A stretch of 57,809 nt of DNA from an uncultured Leucobacter sp. (GTDB taxonomy: Bacteria; Actinomycetota; Actinomycetes; Actinomycetales; Microbacteriaceae): the NCBI GenBank assembly GCA_937967375.1, contig CALCJF010000110.1, positions 1 to 57,809 on the forward strand, read 5' to 3'. This document shows, one piece after another, positions 35,584-44,204 of the stretch; position 1 is the first letter of the stretch, and each line of letters starts with the position of its first letter. The notes below the pieces were generated by a model. The model did not search any database. It was not told the DNA's origin and saw only the letters and a program-made list of their open reading frames with translations. Both the position numbers and the translations under genes were made by a program.

Positions 35584-35612
35584 GTTTTTCACCATAACAC
35601 CAGCTTGCCTGT

Positions 35613-35637
35613 ACATCTGATGTATAACATCTGATGT
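35613..35637. promoter_or_regulatory. Tandem ACATCTGATGT repeat upstream of hemH
   Basis: Two identical copies of the near-palindrome ACATCTGATGT (35613-35623 and 35627-35637) are spaced 14 bases start to start. Read across the middle, GATGT-ATA-ACATC is a perfect inverted repeat. They lie 30-55 bases before hemH and about 100 bases before the divergent FadR-type gene. A related TCATCTGATGT occurs before efeU. Confidence 0.65.
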
Positions 35638-35740
35638 CTTCGATTTGCTCCTATCCCGCCTTTCACCCGGGCCCTTCCGCGTGGGGCAGCGCACCATGAC
35701 GATATAGTCGAAGTCTCAGCAGAAATACGCGGAGGTGCTG

Positions 35741-36511
35741 ATGTCATCACCCGTGCGCAGCGGCTCGCAAAAAGCGAACGACACGCTCGGCTTCTTACGC
35801 TCCAAGATTCTGAGCGGGGAATGGCCAATCGACGAGCTCATTCCCAAAGAGCCCGAGCTCATGGACCTCATCGGCGTCGGCAAATCGACCGTGCGCGAAG
35901 CGGTGCGCTCGCTTGCGACGCTTGGCATGCTGCAGACCGTGCCCGGCGTTGGCACGTTTGTGCGTGCGCGCACTCCGGCAAGCTCGATCCTCACGCAGTT
36001 TCTCGCCGACCAAGACATTGAAGAGGTGCTCGTCTACCGCAGGTCGCTCGAGATCGAGGCAGCCCAGACTGCGGCCGTGCGACGCAGCGAGGAGCAGCTT
36101 GAGGCGATCCGCGAAAGCTACCGGCTGAGCGTCGAAGCGCACGAACAGCACGCAGATGCGGTCGCTTGCAACCAGGTGTCACACGAGCATTCTCTGCACC
36201 GCCTCATCGTAGAGGCGAGCGGCAGCAAGCTGCTGCTCGACCTGTACAACGGGGTCATGGCGACGCTGAACGAGGCGATGGGCCGCGGTCAGGTCTTCGT
36301 TGGTGCCACCGAGGAGACGGTGCTGCTCGACCACGGCGCACTGCTACGCGCAATCGAGCAGCGAAACGTGCGAGATGCGGCGCATGCCATGGCGCTGCAT
36401 GCCGACAGAGATCTCGGTCTGCACACCGACGAGCTCGACCTCTTCAGAAGCACGGAGCGCGCCGAGACTCTCATTGAGGCCGGATTCGACCCTCGGTCGA
36501 GTCAAGACTAA
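35741..36511 (+). CDS. FadR-subfamily GntR transcriptional regulator
   Basis: The 256-residue regulator has a winged helix at residues about 10-75 (ELMDLIGVGKSTVREAVRSL is the recognition helix region). A helical FCD domain follows with metal-ligand candidates in VSHEHSLHRLI, LLDHGALLRAI and AMALHADRDL. GGAGG at 35731-35735 dictates the ATG at 35741 rather than the overlapping GTG at 35735. It is divergent from hemH across the ACATCTGATGT repeats and has its own TATAGT -10 near 35702. Its effector is unknown; FCD proteins usually sense carboxylates, so a role in haem control is only a positional guess. Confidence 0.88.
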   Translation: MSSPVRSGSQKANDTLGFLRSKILSGEWPIDELIPKEPELMDLIGVGKSTVREAVRSLATLGMLQTVPGVGTFVRARTPASSILTQFLADQDIEEVLVYRRSLEIEAAQTAAVRRSEEQLEAIRESYRLSVEAHEQHADAVACNQVSHEHSLHRLIVEASGSKLLLDLYNGVMATLNEAMGRGQVFVGATEETVLLDHGALLRAIEQRNVRDAAHAMALHADRDLGLHTDELDLFRSTERAETLIEAGFDPRSSQD

Positions 36512-37260
36512 GGGTGCGCAGAGGCGCCGGTCTTTGCGCCGGTGGCGCTCGCCCGCAGCAGCGCAACGGTTCCGAACACGATGAGCCCCTGCCCTAGCGT
36601 GTATGTCGGCATGATCACGAGGTCACCGAGCCACGACGGCACGCCCATAAACTCTCTCAGCGCGATGAACGTGTCTGACACCAGAAAAAAGGCGCCACCC
36701 CAGGCGACTTGTCGCCCAAAACGCGTCGAGAACGCAGCGGTCATGCCGAGCACCACACCGTATACCCCGAGCGGAATAAATAGCGCCCCCGCGTGCGGCC
36801 CCACGACCGCGAGCGTCACGACCCACCACACTGCATAGACAAGGGCCCACCACGGCACCCGTTTCGGCGCCGAGATGCCAGGAGCCCGCCAGAACAACGT
36901 GACGTAGGCGAGGTGGGCGATGGCGAAGAACCCGATCATTGTCGGCAGTGTGGGCAGCGCGGGGAAGAACAGCCCTGCCCCATCGCCGATCCACGAGGCG
37001 GTCAGCGCGAGGAGCACAAGCATCATTCCCCCGCGCGGCCAGGGCCGCACCCGCCACATCGACCAGACCGCAGCGAGCGCGAGGGCCGGCATCAGCAGTT
37101 GTTTGGTCTCGAATCCTCTGCCGGGCAGCCCAAAGATGATGAGCACGCAGTGCACGAGCGAGATCGCAACATAAGGCAGAAAAGGGATCAGGGCCTGCCC
37201 TGAGGTCACTGGCGCGGGTGCCCCAACCACCACAGACGGCGGCCTCACGCTAGTGCTCAA
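36508..37260 (-). CDS. YhhN-family membrane protein (TMEM86-like)
   Basis: The protein has up to 250 residues and about eight membrane segments. Acidic family positions are in ASWIGDGAGLFFPALP near residue 95 and FFLVSDTFIALREFMG near 205; both Asp-containing motifs match the YhhN/TMEM86 lysoplasmalogenase family, which cleaves the vinyl-ether bond of lysoplasmalogens in animals. Bacterial function is unproven. The start is uncertain: TTG at 37260 gives this length, GTG at 37248 is equally plausible. The 3' end overlaps the converging GntR gene by four bases. Confidence 0.75.
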   Translation of the reverse strand: MSTSVRPPSVVVGAPAPVTSGQALIPFLPYVAISLVHCVLIIFGLPGRGFETKQLLMPALALAAVWSMWRVRPWPRGGMMLVLLALTASWIGDGAGLFFPALPTLPTMIGFFAIAHLAYVTLFWRAPGISAPKRVPWWALVYAVWWVVTLAVVGPHAGALFIPLGVYGVVLGMTAAFSTRFGRQVAWGGAFFLVSDTFIALREFMGVPSWLGDLVIMPTYTLGQGLIVFGTVALLRASATGAKTGASAHP

Positions 37261-37723
37261 CGAGGATGCCGTCTTCGTCGCTGAACAGCATTGCGCCAGG
37301 TCTAAAGGTCACGTCGCCGAAGCTGACGGGCACGTCTGCCTCGCCGGCCCCGGTCTTGCTCGACTTCTTCGGGTTCGATCCGAGTGCTTTGACGCCAATA
37401 GGCAGCGTACCAATGACCACGCGATCGCGAATCACGCCGTGCACCACGATGCCGGCCCAGCCGTTGTCTACGCCGAGCTGCGCAATGATGTCGCCGACGA
37501 GCGCGCTCTCGAGCGCCCCACCCCCGTCGACCACGAGCACTGCCCCGTCGCCTGGAGTTCCCAGAATCGACTTCAACAGTGCGTTGTCGCGGTGGCAGCG
37601 CACGGTGCGCACCGGGCCCGAGAACCAGGCGCTGCCGCCCAGGTTCAAGAATTGCGTGCTCACCGACTGAAGGTCATCGCCGCGCTCGTCGTAGAGGTCG
37701 GCGGTGCTGATGCGATCGCTCAT
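37250..37723 (-). CDS. RraA-family protein (HMG/oxaloacetate aldolase-like)
   Basis: The 157-residue protein resembles RraA and the class II 4-hydroxy-4-methyl-2-oxoglutarate aldolases. Conserved segments are STADLYDERGDDLQSV, GDGAVLVVDGGG, ALVGDIIAQLG, GIVVHGVIRD with the substrate-binding Arg and metal Asp, and ALGSNPKKS. Plant and bacterial members of this length split oxaloacetate or HMG to pyruvate; E. coli RraA inhibits RNase E. Either role is possible. The ATG is at 37723. Its end overlaps the YhhN gene start by about ten bases. Confidence 0.8.
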   Translation of the reverse strand: MSDRISTADLYDERGDDLQSVSTQFLNLGGSAWFSGPVRTVRCHRDNALLKSILGTPGDGAVLVVDGGGALESALVGDIIAQLGVDNGWAGIVVHGVIRDRVVIGTLPIGVKALGSNPKKSSKTGAGEADVPVSFGDVTFRPGAMLFSDEDGILVEH

Positions 37724-37821
37724 ACGCCAACACTAGGGCACCTTGATCGAGTCTGCACGCGCTCCGGCGCACCCAAGCCCCGCGATCTCAATCAGCGACC
37801 TTCGTTCCCTAGGATAAGTAC

Positions 37822-39057
37822 GTGGATTCGACTATTCTGATCGTCCCGCTCGCGGCGGTCGTGGCCCCCTTGCTCGCAGCCATTGTGCGCCGCGTGCTCG
37901 TCGTGCCCCTCATCGTCTTCGAGATCGGGCTCGGTATGCTCGTTGGTCCTGACGGCCTCGGATGGGTAGCGAACACGGAACTGCTCGACATGCTCTCAAA
38001 TCTGGGGCTCGCGATGCTCTTCTTCATGGCGGGAAACGAGATCGACCCGGCCTCGATGAAAGGGCGAGTGGGGTCACGAGCTCTCGGCGGTTGGTTCGTG
38101 TCTGCTGCGATAGCCGTGGCAGGTGCTGCCATCCTCGCGGACTCGTTCCAGGCGGCAGTGATCATTGCGATCGCGCTTACCGGCACCGCTCTCGGCACGA
38201 TCACGCCAATCCTCAGAGATGCAGGGCTGAACCGGGGCCCACTCGGCAACGCGATCAGCGCAGCCGGGGCGGTCGGCGAGTTTGCCCCGCTCGTCGCCAT
38301 CTCAGTGTTTTTGAGCGGTCGACAACCAATCGCGGGAGCGCTCACTCTGCTGCTGTTTCTCGGCGTCGCAGCGATCGCCTTCTTGGTGGCCGAGCGCGGT
38401 CAGCGCCGCTGGTTGCAGAGAATGGTCAGCGTGACGCTGCACACGAGTGGGCAGTTCGCCGTGCGATTCGTGATCTGCCTTCTCGCGGCACTCGTCGCGC
38501 TGGCGCTCGCCCTCGGCATCGACTTCCTGCTCGGCGCTTTCACCGCTGGAATGCTGGCAAAGGTCGTACTGCGCGACGGCGATCCGGACGAGGAACGAGT
38601 CATCGAAGCGAAGCTCGAGTCGATCGCGTTCGGTTTCTTCGTGCCCGTCTTCTTCGTGACCACCGGTATCTCCTTCCCGCTCTCGACGCTGCTCGAGCAG
38701 CCGCGAACGCTCTCACTCGTTCCGCTGATCGCACTCTTGATGCTCCTGGTGCGCGGGGTACCCGGCTTCTTCGCCCCTGCTCGCGGAGCCTCGCTCTCTG
38801 ACCGTCGCACCTCTGCGTTGTTCACCGCGACCACACTGCCCCTCGTCATCGCGATCGCGAAGATCGGAACTCATTCCGGAGCGATCAGCGAGCAACTGGC
38901 AGCCGCACTCGTCGGCGGAGGCATGCTCAGCGTGCTGCTCTTTCCCATGCTCGCCCTGCTCGGTCGGGACGCCGGTACGCACGACCCGCGAGACGGCAAC
39001 GATGAGGTCAAGCGTCCCGCGGGTCCTCAAGAGCTGCCCATGGGCGCACATGAGTGA
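37822..39057 (+). CDS. Cation:proton antiporter, CPA2/KefB family membrane domain
   Basis: The 411-residue polytopic protein has about 12 membrane segments. Family features are PLIVFEIGLGMLVGPDGLG near residue 30, LGLAMLFFMAGNEIDP near residue 60, SLTGTALGT-type helix 4 and GEFAPLVAISVFL in the ion-path helices. There is no C-terminal TrkA/RCK nucleotide-binding domain, so it is a short form that may exchange Na+ or K+ for H+. The start is GTG at 37822 with AGGATAAG upstream. Confidence 0.85.
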   Translation: MDSTILIVPLAAVVAPLLAAIVRRVLVVPLIVFEIGLGMLVGPDGLGWVANTELLDMLSNLGLAMLFFMAGNEIDPASMKGRVGSRALGGWFVSAAIAVAGAAILADSFQAAVIIAIALTGTALGTITPILRDAGLNRGPLGNAISAAGAVGEFAPLVAISVFLSGRQPIAGALTLLLFLGVAAIAFLVAERGQRRWLQRMVSVTLHTSGQFAVRFVICLLAALVALALALGIDFLLGAFTAGMLAKVVLRDGDPDEERVIEAKLESIAFGFFVPVFFVTTGISFPLSTLLEQPRTLSLVPLIALLMLLVRGVPGFFAPARGASLSDRRTSALFTATTLPLVIAIAKIGTHSGAISEQLAAALVGGGMLSVLLFPMLALLGRDAGTHDPRDGNDEVKRPAGPQELPMGAHE

Positions 39058-39073
39058 ATGGGAGCATGCCGCA

Positions 39074-39592
39074 ATGCATCTTGAAGTACGTGCAGCAACG
39101 CCCAGCGATTTCGACACGATCGAGCGCATCGAAGAGCAGGCCGACCTACTATTCTTCGAGGCATTCCAGCCGAAGCACTGGCCGCCGCCCAGCAGCGCTG
39201 CGGATCGGCTCGCGCAGGGAGGATTCCTGCTCGTCGGCGAGGCTGCGAACCCCGCAGACGGGCGACGCGAGCTCGTCGGCTTCGCGCACGTGATCGAGGC
39301 GGCAGGGCTCGCGCATCTTGAGCAGGTGTCAGTGCTGCCGACGTTCGGCCGCCGCGGCTACGGTCGGACGCTGGTCGAGGCGGCGATGCACGCTGCTCGT
39401 GGGCGCGGGTATCACGAGCTCACGCTGCGCACCTACGCCGACTTGCCCTGGAACGCGCCCTTTTACCGAAACCTCGGGTTCGTGCCGAGCCGCCCGCGCG
39501 GCAAGTTTCTGCTCGGGCTCGTCGAAGCCGAGCGCGCAGAGGGGCTGGAGCGCTTCGGCAGCCGGGTGCAGATGACGGTGTCACTCGTCTAG
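39074..39592 (+). CDS. GNAT-family N-acetyltransferase
   Basis: The 172-residue acetyl-CoA-dependent acyltransferase opens MHLEVRAATPSDFDTIERIE. The acetyl-CoA pyrophosphate loop is QVSVLPTFGRRGYGRTLVEAAM near residue 85 (R/Q-x2-G-x-G/A in RRGYGR), followed by YADLPWNAPFYRNLGFV. GGGAG at 39060-39064 favours this ATG; an ATG at 39050 overlapping the antiporter stop would add eight residues. The substrate is unknown. Confidence 0.85.
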   Translation: MHLEVRAATPSDFDTIERIEEQADLLFFEAFQPKHWPPPSSAADRLAQGGFLLVGEAANPADGRRELVGFAHVIEAAGLAHLEQVSVLPTFGRRGYGRTLVEAAMHAARGRGYHELTLRTYADLPWNAPFYRNLGFVPSRPRGKFLLGLVEAERAEGLERFGSRVQMTVSLV

Positions 39593-40506
39593 GCTGCGAG
39601 CCGATCCTCGCCTGCCGGTAGTTTCGGCGGGTAGACCCAGGTGACCATGACCACCGAAATAATCATGAGCAAGAACCACGACACCAGTTTCTGGGGCGAG
39701 ACAGGCTCCCAGCCGGCCTCTTGGTTCGGGTAGAGCCAGGCACCGGCCCAGGTGGCAATGTTCTCGGCTATCCAGATGAAGAGCGCGACGCCGGCAAACA
39801 CGAGCAACTGCGGCGCGCGCATGCGCGCCCGCCAGATTCTGAAGTACATGAACGTGCGGCCCCAGAGCAGCGCGATCGCGGCGAGCAGCACCCAGCGCAG
39901 ATCGAAGATGAAATGATGCGTGAAGAAGTTCGCATAGATCGCGGCCGCGACTACGGTGGTCAGCCAGATCTTCGGGTATCTACTGAAACGCAGATCGTGC
40001 AGGCGGTAGACACGAACCATGTACGAGCCAACGGCCGCATACATGAAGCCACTGAACAGTGGCACCGCACCGATGCGCAGCACGCCCTCGGCCTCGTAGC
40101 TCCACGATCCGACGTCGGTCTTGAAGAGCTCCATCGCGGTGCCGGTGAGGTGAAACAGCACGATCACCCAGAGCTCGCGCCCACTCTCAAGCCGAAACAG
40201 GAGCATGCCAAGTTGGATCAGCACAGCCGCGATCGTCAGCGCGTCGTTGCGGGCGAGCAACGCGTCGTCGGGGTACCAGAGCTTCGCAGCGATGATAACG
40301 GCGAGCAGCAGCGCACCGAAGACGCACGCCCAGGCCTGCTTCAGCAGAAAGACGGCGCATTCAATCGCGACGGCTCGTGCGCCGCTCGCGGGTTTTCGAG
40401 AGAGGATCCGCTCGGCCGCGAGATCGATGCTTCGTTCGAGGCGGGTAAACCCTCGGCCGGAACCCCCGGAATCACCCGGAGCGGGCGAGCGCTCAGGTCG
40501 CGTCAT
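39589..40506 (-). CDS. DUF817 integral membrane protein
   Basis: The 305-residue protein has a hydrophilic N-terminus and about eight membrane segments. The DUF817 segments ELWVIVLFHLTGTAMELFKT, GSWSYEAEGVLRIGAVPLFSG, YMVRVYRLHDLRFSRYP and NFFTHHFIFDLRWVL are recognisable, with conserved His and Glu residues that suggest a metal site or enzymatic activity in the membrane. Function is unknown. The 3' end overlaps the converging GNAT gene by four bases, and the 5' end overlaps the upstream small gene by 14 bases. Confidence 0.82.
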   Translation of the reverse strand: MTRPERSPAPGDSGGSGRGFTRLERSIDLAAERILSRKPASGARAVAIECAVFLLKQAWACVFGALLLAVIIAAKLWYPDDALLARNDALTIAAVLIQLGMLLFRLESGRELWVIVLFHLTGTAMELFKTDVGSWSYEAEGVLRIGAVPLFSGFMYAAVGSYMVRVYRLHDLRFSRYPKIWLTTVVAAAIYANFFTHHFIFDLRWVLLAAIALLWGRTFMYFRIWRARMRAPQLLVFAGVALFIWIAENIATWAGAWLYPNQEAGWEPVSPQKLVSWFLLMIISVVMVTWVYPPKLPAGEDRLAA

Positions 40507-40879
40507 GCCTGTTTGACCCCTCGTTGTCTACCAGCCCAACGAAGCGGCTTCCGACACCGTGCATTTCTTGGCGCATGCGGCCGTCCTCGGGCGATGGAAG
40601 ATCGTCCGGCGAGTGATGCAGGCAACTGAGATAGGTGAACTCGGGCCACCATTTCTTCGGGCGCAGCGTCTCAGTGAAACCGCATACGTCGCAGCTCAAG
40701 CGCATCCAGACCGGGCGTGCGCCCGGTCTGCGGTTTGCTCGCGACTGCACCAGCCAGGCAGGTGGGTGCTGCTCGAGCTCGGCGAACTCCGCCTCGCTCA
40801 TGCGGTTCGGGATGCCGTGCCGAGTGGCCATTTCCACAGGAATATCGAGCCGCTGAGCGACCTCACGCTTGCTGATCAT
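40493..40879 (-). CDS. Small conserved actinobacterial protein with a zinc-ribbon-like Cys pattern
   Basis: The 128-residue soluble protein begins MISKREVAQRLDIPVEMATR, resembling a helix-turn-helix-like segment. It then has a basic stretch PPAWLVQSRANRRPG and a half zinc-ribbon CDVCGFTETLRPKKWWPEF followed by Cys-His-His (CLHH), which together could bind one zinc. No characterised relative comes to mind. It lies 24 bases downstream of der, so it is probably the distal gene of the tyrA-cmk-der run. Confidence 0.7.
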   Translation of the reverse strand: MISKREVAQRLDIPVEMATRHGIPNRMSEAEFAELEQHPPAWLVQSRANRRPGARPVWMRLSCDVCGFTETLRPKKWWPEFTYLSCLHHSPDDLPSPEDGRMRQEMHGVGSRFVGLVDNEGSNRHDAT

Positions 40880-40903
40880 GAGCCCTCGGAGAAGCGCGAG
40901 CGG

Positions 40904-42424
40904 CTAGCGCCGCTCACGCTTCTCACGGATGCGCATGTTGAGCTGGATCGGGCTGCCCTCGAAGCCATAGCGCTCGCGCAAGCGGCGCTGAATGAAGCGG
41001 CGGTAGCCCGGATCGAGAAACCCGGTTGTGAAGAGCACGAAGGTCGGCGGGCGGTTCTGCACCTGCGTGCCGAACAGAATGCGCGGCTGCTTGCCACCGC
41101 GCAGCGGGTGCGGGTGCTCCTGCACGAGCTCGGCTACGAACGCGTTGAACTTCGCGGTCGGAATACGGGTATCCCATGACTCGAGCGCGTTCTCGATCGC
41201 CGGTACGAGCTTCTCGAGGTGACGCCCGGTGCGAGCCGAGAGGTTCACGCGAGGCGCCCACGACACGTGCGCGAGGTCTTGCTCGATCTCGCGTTCGAGG
41301 TACTTGCGGCGATCGTCGTCGAGCAGATCCCACTTGTTGAACGCGAGCACGAGCGCGCGGCCCGACTCAAGCACGAGATCGACGATGCGCAGATCCTGGT
41401 CACTGATGGGCTGCGTCACATCGAACAATACGACCGCGACCTCGGCCTTCTCAAGCGCGGCGGCGGTGCGAAGCGACGCATAGAAGTCGGCTCCCTGCGA
41501 CAGGTGCACTCGGCGGCGAATACCCGCGGTGTCGACGAAGGTCCAGACGCGGCCTGCGATCTCGACCTGCTCGTCGACGGGGTCGCGGGTGGTGCCGGCG
41601 AGGTCGTTCACGACCACGCGCTCCTCGCCGGCCGCCTTGTTCAAGAGGCTCGACTTGCCGACGTTGGGGCGGCCGAGCAGGGCGACGCGGCGCGGGCCGC
41701 CGAGCTTGGGTTTCGCAACCGCCGACTCATCGGGCATCGCCTTCAGCACCGCGTCGAGCAGGTCGGCCACGCCGCGGCCGTGCAGAGCCGAAACCGGCCA
41801 GGGCTCGCCGAGGCCGAGCGACCAGAGCCCAGCAACCTCGGGCTCCTGAATCGCATCGTCGACCTTGTTCGCGACGAGAAATACGGGCTTGTTCGAGCGG
41901 CGCAACAGCTGCACGACACGCTCATCGGTCGCGGTTGCACCGACTCGCGAATCGACCACGAACATCACGACGTCGCAGAGATCGATCGCGATCTCTGCCT
42001 GTGCCGCCACCGAAGCGTCAATGCCGCGAGCGTCTGGCTCCCAGCCGCCGGTATCGACGAGCGTGAAGCGCTTGCCCGTCCACTCGGCCGGGTAGCTCAC
42101 TCGGTCACGGGTCACGCCGGGCACATCTTCGACCACTGCCTCGCGGCGACCGAGAATTCGGTTCACGAGGGCCGACTTGCCCACGTTCGGGCGGCCAACG
42201 ATCGCGACGACCGGCAGCGCCTCGGCCTCTGGCTGCGTGAAGCCCAGAAACTCGCCGTTCTCTCCGAGAATCTGCATGTCTTCGTCTTCAAGGTCAAACC
42301 CGTCTAGGTTCGACCGCATGGCGCGCAGGCGCTCCTCGTCGGTGACCTCGCCGTCAAACAGCTCGCCGACGATCACCTCGTCGTCGCTGACCGCCGACGC
42401 GTCGAATTCGTTCTCTTCACTCAT
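40904..42424 (-). CDS. der: Ribosome-assembly GTPase Der (EngA)
   Basis: This essential double GTPase assists late 50S subunit assembly. The 506-residue protein has two G domains, with P-loops GRPNVGKSALVNRI near residue 78 and GRPNVGKSSLLNKAAG near 250, and matching DTGGWE, NKVD, DTAGI and NKWD motifs. A C-terminal KH-like domain ends IQLNMRIREKRERR. An acidic N-terminal extension of about 68 residues before the first G domain is an actinobacterial feature. The start overlaps the cmk stop by four bases (ATGA). Confidence 0.97.
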   Translation of the reverse strand: MSEENEFDASAVSDDEVIVGELFDGEVTDEERLRAMRSNLDGFDLEDEDMQILGENGEFLGFTQPEAEALPVVAIVGRPNVGKSALVNRILGRREAVVEDVPGVTRDRVSYPAEWTGKRFTLVDTGGWEPDARGIDASVAAQAEIAIDLCDVVMFVVDSRVGATATDERVVQLLRRSNKPVFLVANKVDDAIQEPEVAGLWSLGLGEPWPVSALHGRGVADLLDAVLKAMPDESAVAKPKLGGPRRVALLGRPNVGKSSLLNKAAGEERVVVNDLAGTTRDPVDEQVEIAGRVWTFVDTAGIRRRVHLSQGADFYASLRTAAALEKAEVAVVLFDVTQPISDQDLRIVDLVLESGRALVLAFNKWDLLDDDRRKYLEREIEQDLAHVSWAPRVNLSARTGRHLEKLVPAIENALESWDTRIPTAKFNAFVAELVQEHPHPLRGGKQPRILFGTQVQNRPPTFVLFTTGFLDPGYRRFIQRRLRERYGFEGSPIQLNMRIREKRERR

Positions 42425-43116
42425 GCCTGTGCCTCTCGCACGATATCGATCACAGCCTGTACCGACTGTGCAAAGTCTAAGTCGCTCGTGTCTACGAGCG
42501 TCACCCCTGGGGCAGGGTTCATGAAATCCACGACGAGCGTGTCTTTCGCGTCGCGGGCCTCAATGTCGGCGAGCACCTGCTCGCGCGTGAGCCCCTGCAG
42601 TTCACCGGCGCGACGCGCGGCGCGCACCTCGGGCGAAGCCGTCATCAGAATGCGCACTGGCGCGTTCGGCGCCACCACCGTCGTGATGTCGCGGCCCTCG
42701 ATCACCACGCCCGGCAGGCCTGAGGTGGCGACGAGCTCGCGAAACATCGCGTTCAACCGCTCGCGCACCGCGGGATGCTTTGAGACCCGGCTCACCTGGC
42801 CGCTGAGCTCGGGGGTGCGAATGAGCGCGGTGACGTCGGTCGCTCGCGCAGTGTCTGAGAGCGCGACTGTCACCCGCTGCTCGCCGAGCAGGGTGATTCG
42901 GTATCGCCAGCGGTCGAGCAGTTCGAGAATCTGCTCTTCGTCCTCGAGATGCACGCCGGCTTCGAGCGCAGCCCAGGCCAACGCTCGGTAGGCGGCACCG
43001 GTGTCAAGAATACCGAAGCCGAGGCGGCTCGCAGCCTCCCGAGACACGCTTGATTTGCCGCTGCCCGCGGGGCCGTCAATGGCGACAAGCATGCTCTCGC
43101 TCACAGCGTTCTCCAT
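42421..43116 (-). CDS. cmk: Cytidylate kinase
   Basis: It phosphorylates CMP and dCMP to the diphosphates. The 231-residue protein has P-loop DGPAGSGKSSVSREAA near residue 15, the CMP-binding LDTGAAYRALAW near 40, and GRDITTVVAPNAPVRILMTAS near 140. The ATG at 43116 has AAGGAG upstream. It overlaps the end of tyrA by 16 bases, so translation is coupled in the order tyrA-cmk-der. Confidence 0.96.
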   Translation of the reverse strand: MENAVSESMLVAIDGPAGSGKSSVSREAASRLGFGILDTGAAYRALAWAALEAGVHLEDEEQILELLDRWRYRITLLGEQRVTVALSDTARATDVTALIRTPELSGQVSRVSKHPAVRERLNAMFRELVATSGLPGVVIEGRDITTVVAPNAPVRILMTASPEVRAARRAGELQGLTREQVLADIEARDAKDTLVVDFMNPAPGVTLVDTSDLDFAQSVQAVIDIVREAQA

Positions 43117-44204
43117 CCGCGCTCCTTGAGATCTGAGATCGCGCGCTCGGCCACCTCGGGCAGCACGGCGATCTCAGCAAAACCGATTTGCGCGCCCGGA
43201 GAATGCTCAAGGCGCAAGTCTTCCATGTTAATGCCCAATTCTCCGAGCTCGGTGAGCAGCGCCGCGAGCTGCCCCGGCCGATCGTCAATCAGCACCGTAA
43301 GCGTGATGAATCGTTCGCTGCTGCCGTGCTTGCCGGGAATGCGTGCGACGCCGCGGTTGCCGGCGGCCAGCATGTCGGCGATGCGTCGCCGCGCACCCTG
43401 CTGTTCGGGGTCGCGCAGCGCCTCGAGCAGCAGGGCAAGGTCGGCCTGCAGCGCCTCGAGGCCCTCGATCACCGGCATCCGGTTCGCACTCAAGATCTGC
43501 ACCCACAGCTCGGGATCGCTCGAAGCGATGCGTGTGGTGTCGCGCAGCCCCTGACCTGCCAGCCCGATGTACTGCTCGTTCGCATCGAGCAGTCGCGCGG
43601 CAAGCAGGCTCGCAACTGTCTGGGGCACGTGCGACACGAGACCGACAGCGGCATCGTGCTGCTGCGGGGTCATCTCGAGCGGCGTGGCACCAAGTTCGAG
43701 GGCGACAGATTCGACAAGCGAGAGCGCCGCGGCAGGGGTCTCCTCGTCACGGCAGATGACCCAGGGTCGCGCCGCGAAGAGGTCGGCGCGCGCCATGATC
43801 GCGCCGCCGCGCTCGCGGCCCGCCATCGGGTGCGAGCCCACATAGTTCGTGAGGTCGACGCCACGCACCTGCAACGCCTCGAACGGGGCCAGTTTGATGC
43901 TCGCGACATCGGTGACGACGGCGTCGGGGTACTCGCCGAGCGCCCGTTCGATGACGTCGGCGACGACGTCGGGCGGGGTCGCGACGATTACAAGATTTGG
44001 CAGAGGATCGCCGGCCGCCCGCGGCCGGCCCGCCCCATAGTCGGCGGCGAGCGCCACCGTGGTCGGCGACACGTCTTCGAGGGTCACGTCAATGCCGCGC
44101 TCGCGCAGCGCGAGCCCAATGCTCGCGCCGAGCAGACCGGCACCGATAATGTGCACGCGCCCGCTCACGCGGCTCGCGAGGCCGTTCGGGGTTCCCTGTG
44201 CCAC
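43101..44204 (-). CDS. tyrA: Prephenate dehydrogenase with C-terminal ACT domain
   Basis: It oxidatively decarboxylates prephenate to 4-hydroxyphenylpyruvate for tyrosine synthesis. The 367-residue protein has the Rossmann loop GAGLLGASIGLALRERG near residue 20, VTDVASIK near 105, the catalytic-His region NYVGSHPMAGRERGG near 125, and a regulatory ACT domain from about residue 290 (DDRPGQLAALLTELGELGIN). I chose the GTG at 44204, with GGAGG five bases upstream. An upstream extension would begin inside the structured leader. The ACT domain suggests tyrosine feedback. Confidence 0.94.
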   Translation of the reverse strand: MAQGTPNGLASRVSGRVHIIGAGLLGASIGLALRERGIDVTLEDVSPTTVALAADYGAGRPRAAGDPLPNLVIVATPPDVVADVIERALGEYPDAVVTDVASIKLAPFEALQVRGVDLTNYVGSHPMAGRERGGAIMARADLFAARPWVICRDEETPAAALSLVESVALELGATPLEMTPQQHDAAVGLVSHVPQTVASLLAARLLDANEQYIGLAGQGLRDTTRIASSDPELWVQILSANRMPVIEGLEALQADLALLLEALRDPEQQGARRRIADMLAAGNRGVARIPGKHGSSERFITLTVLIDDRPGQLAALLTELGELGINMEDLRLEHSPGAQIGFAEIAVLPEVAERAISDLKERGWRTL

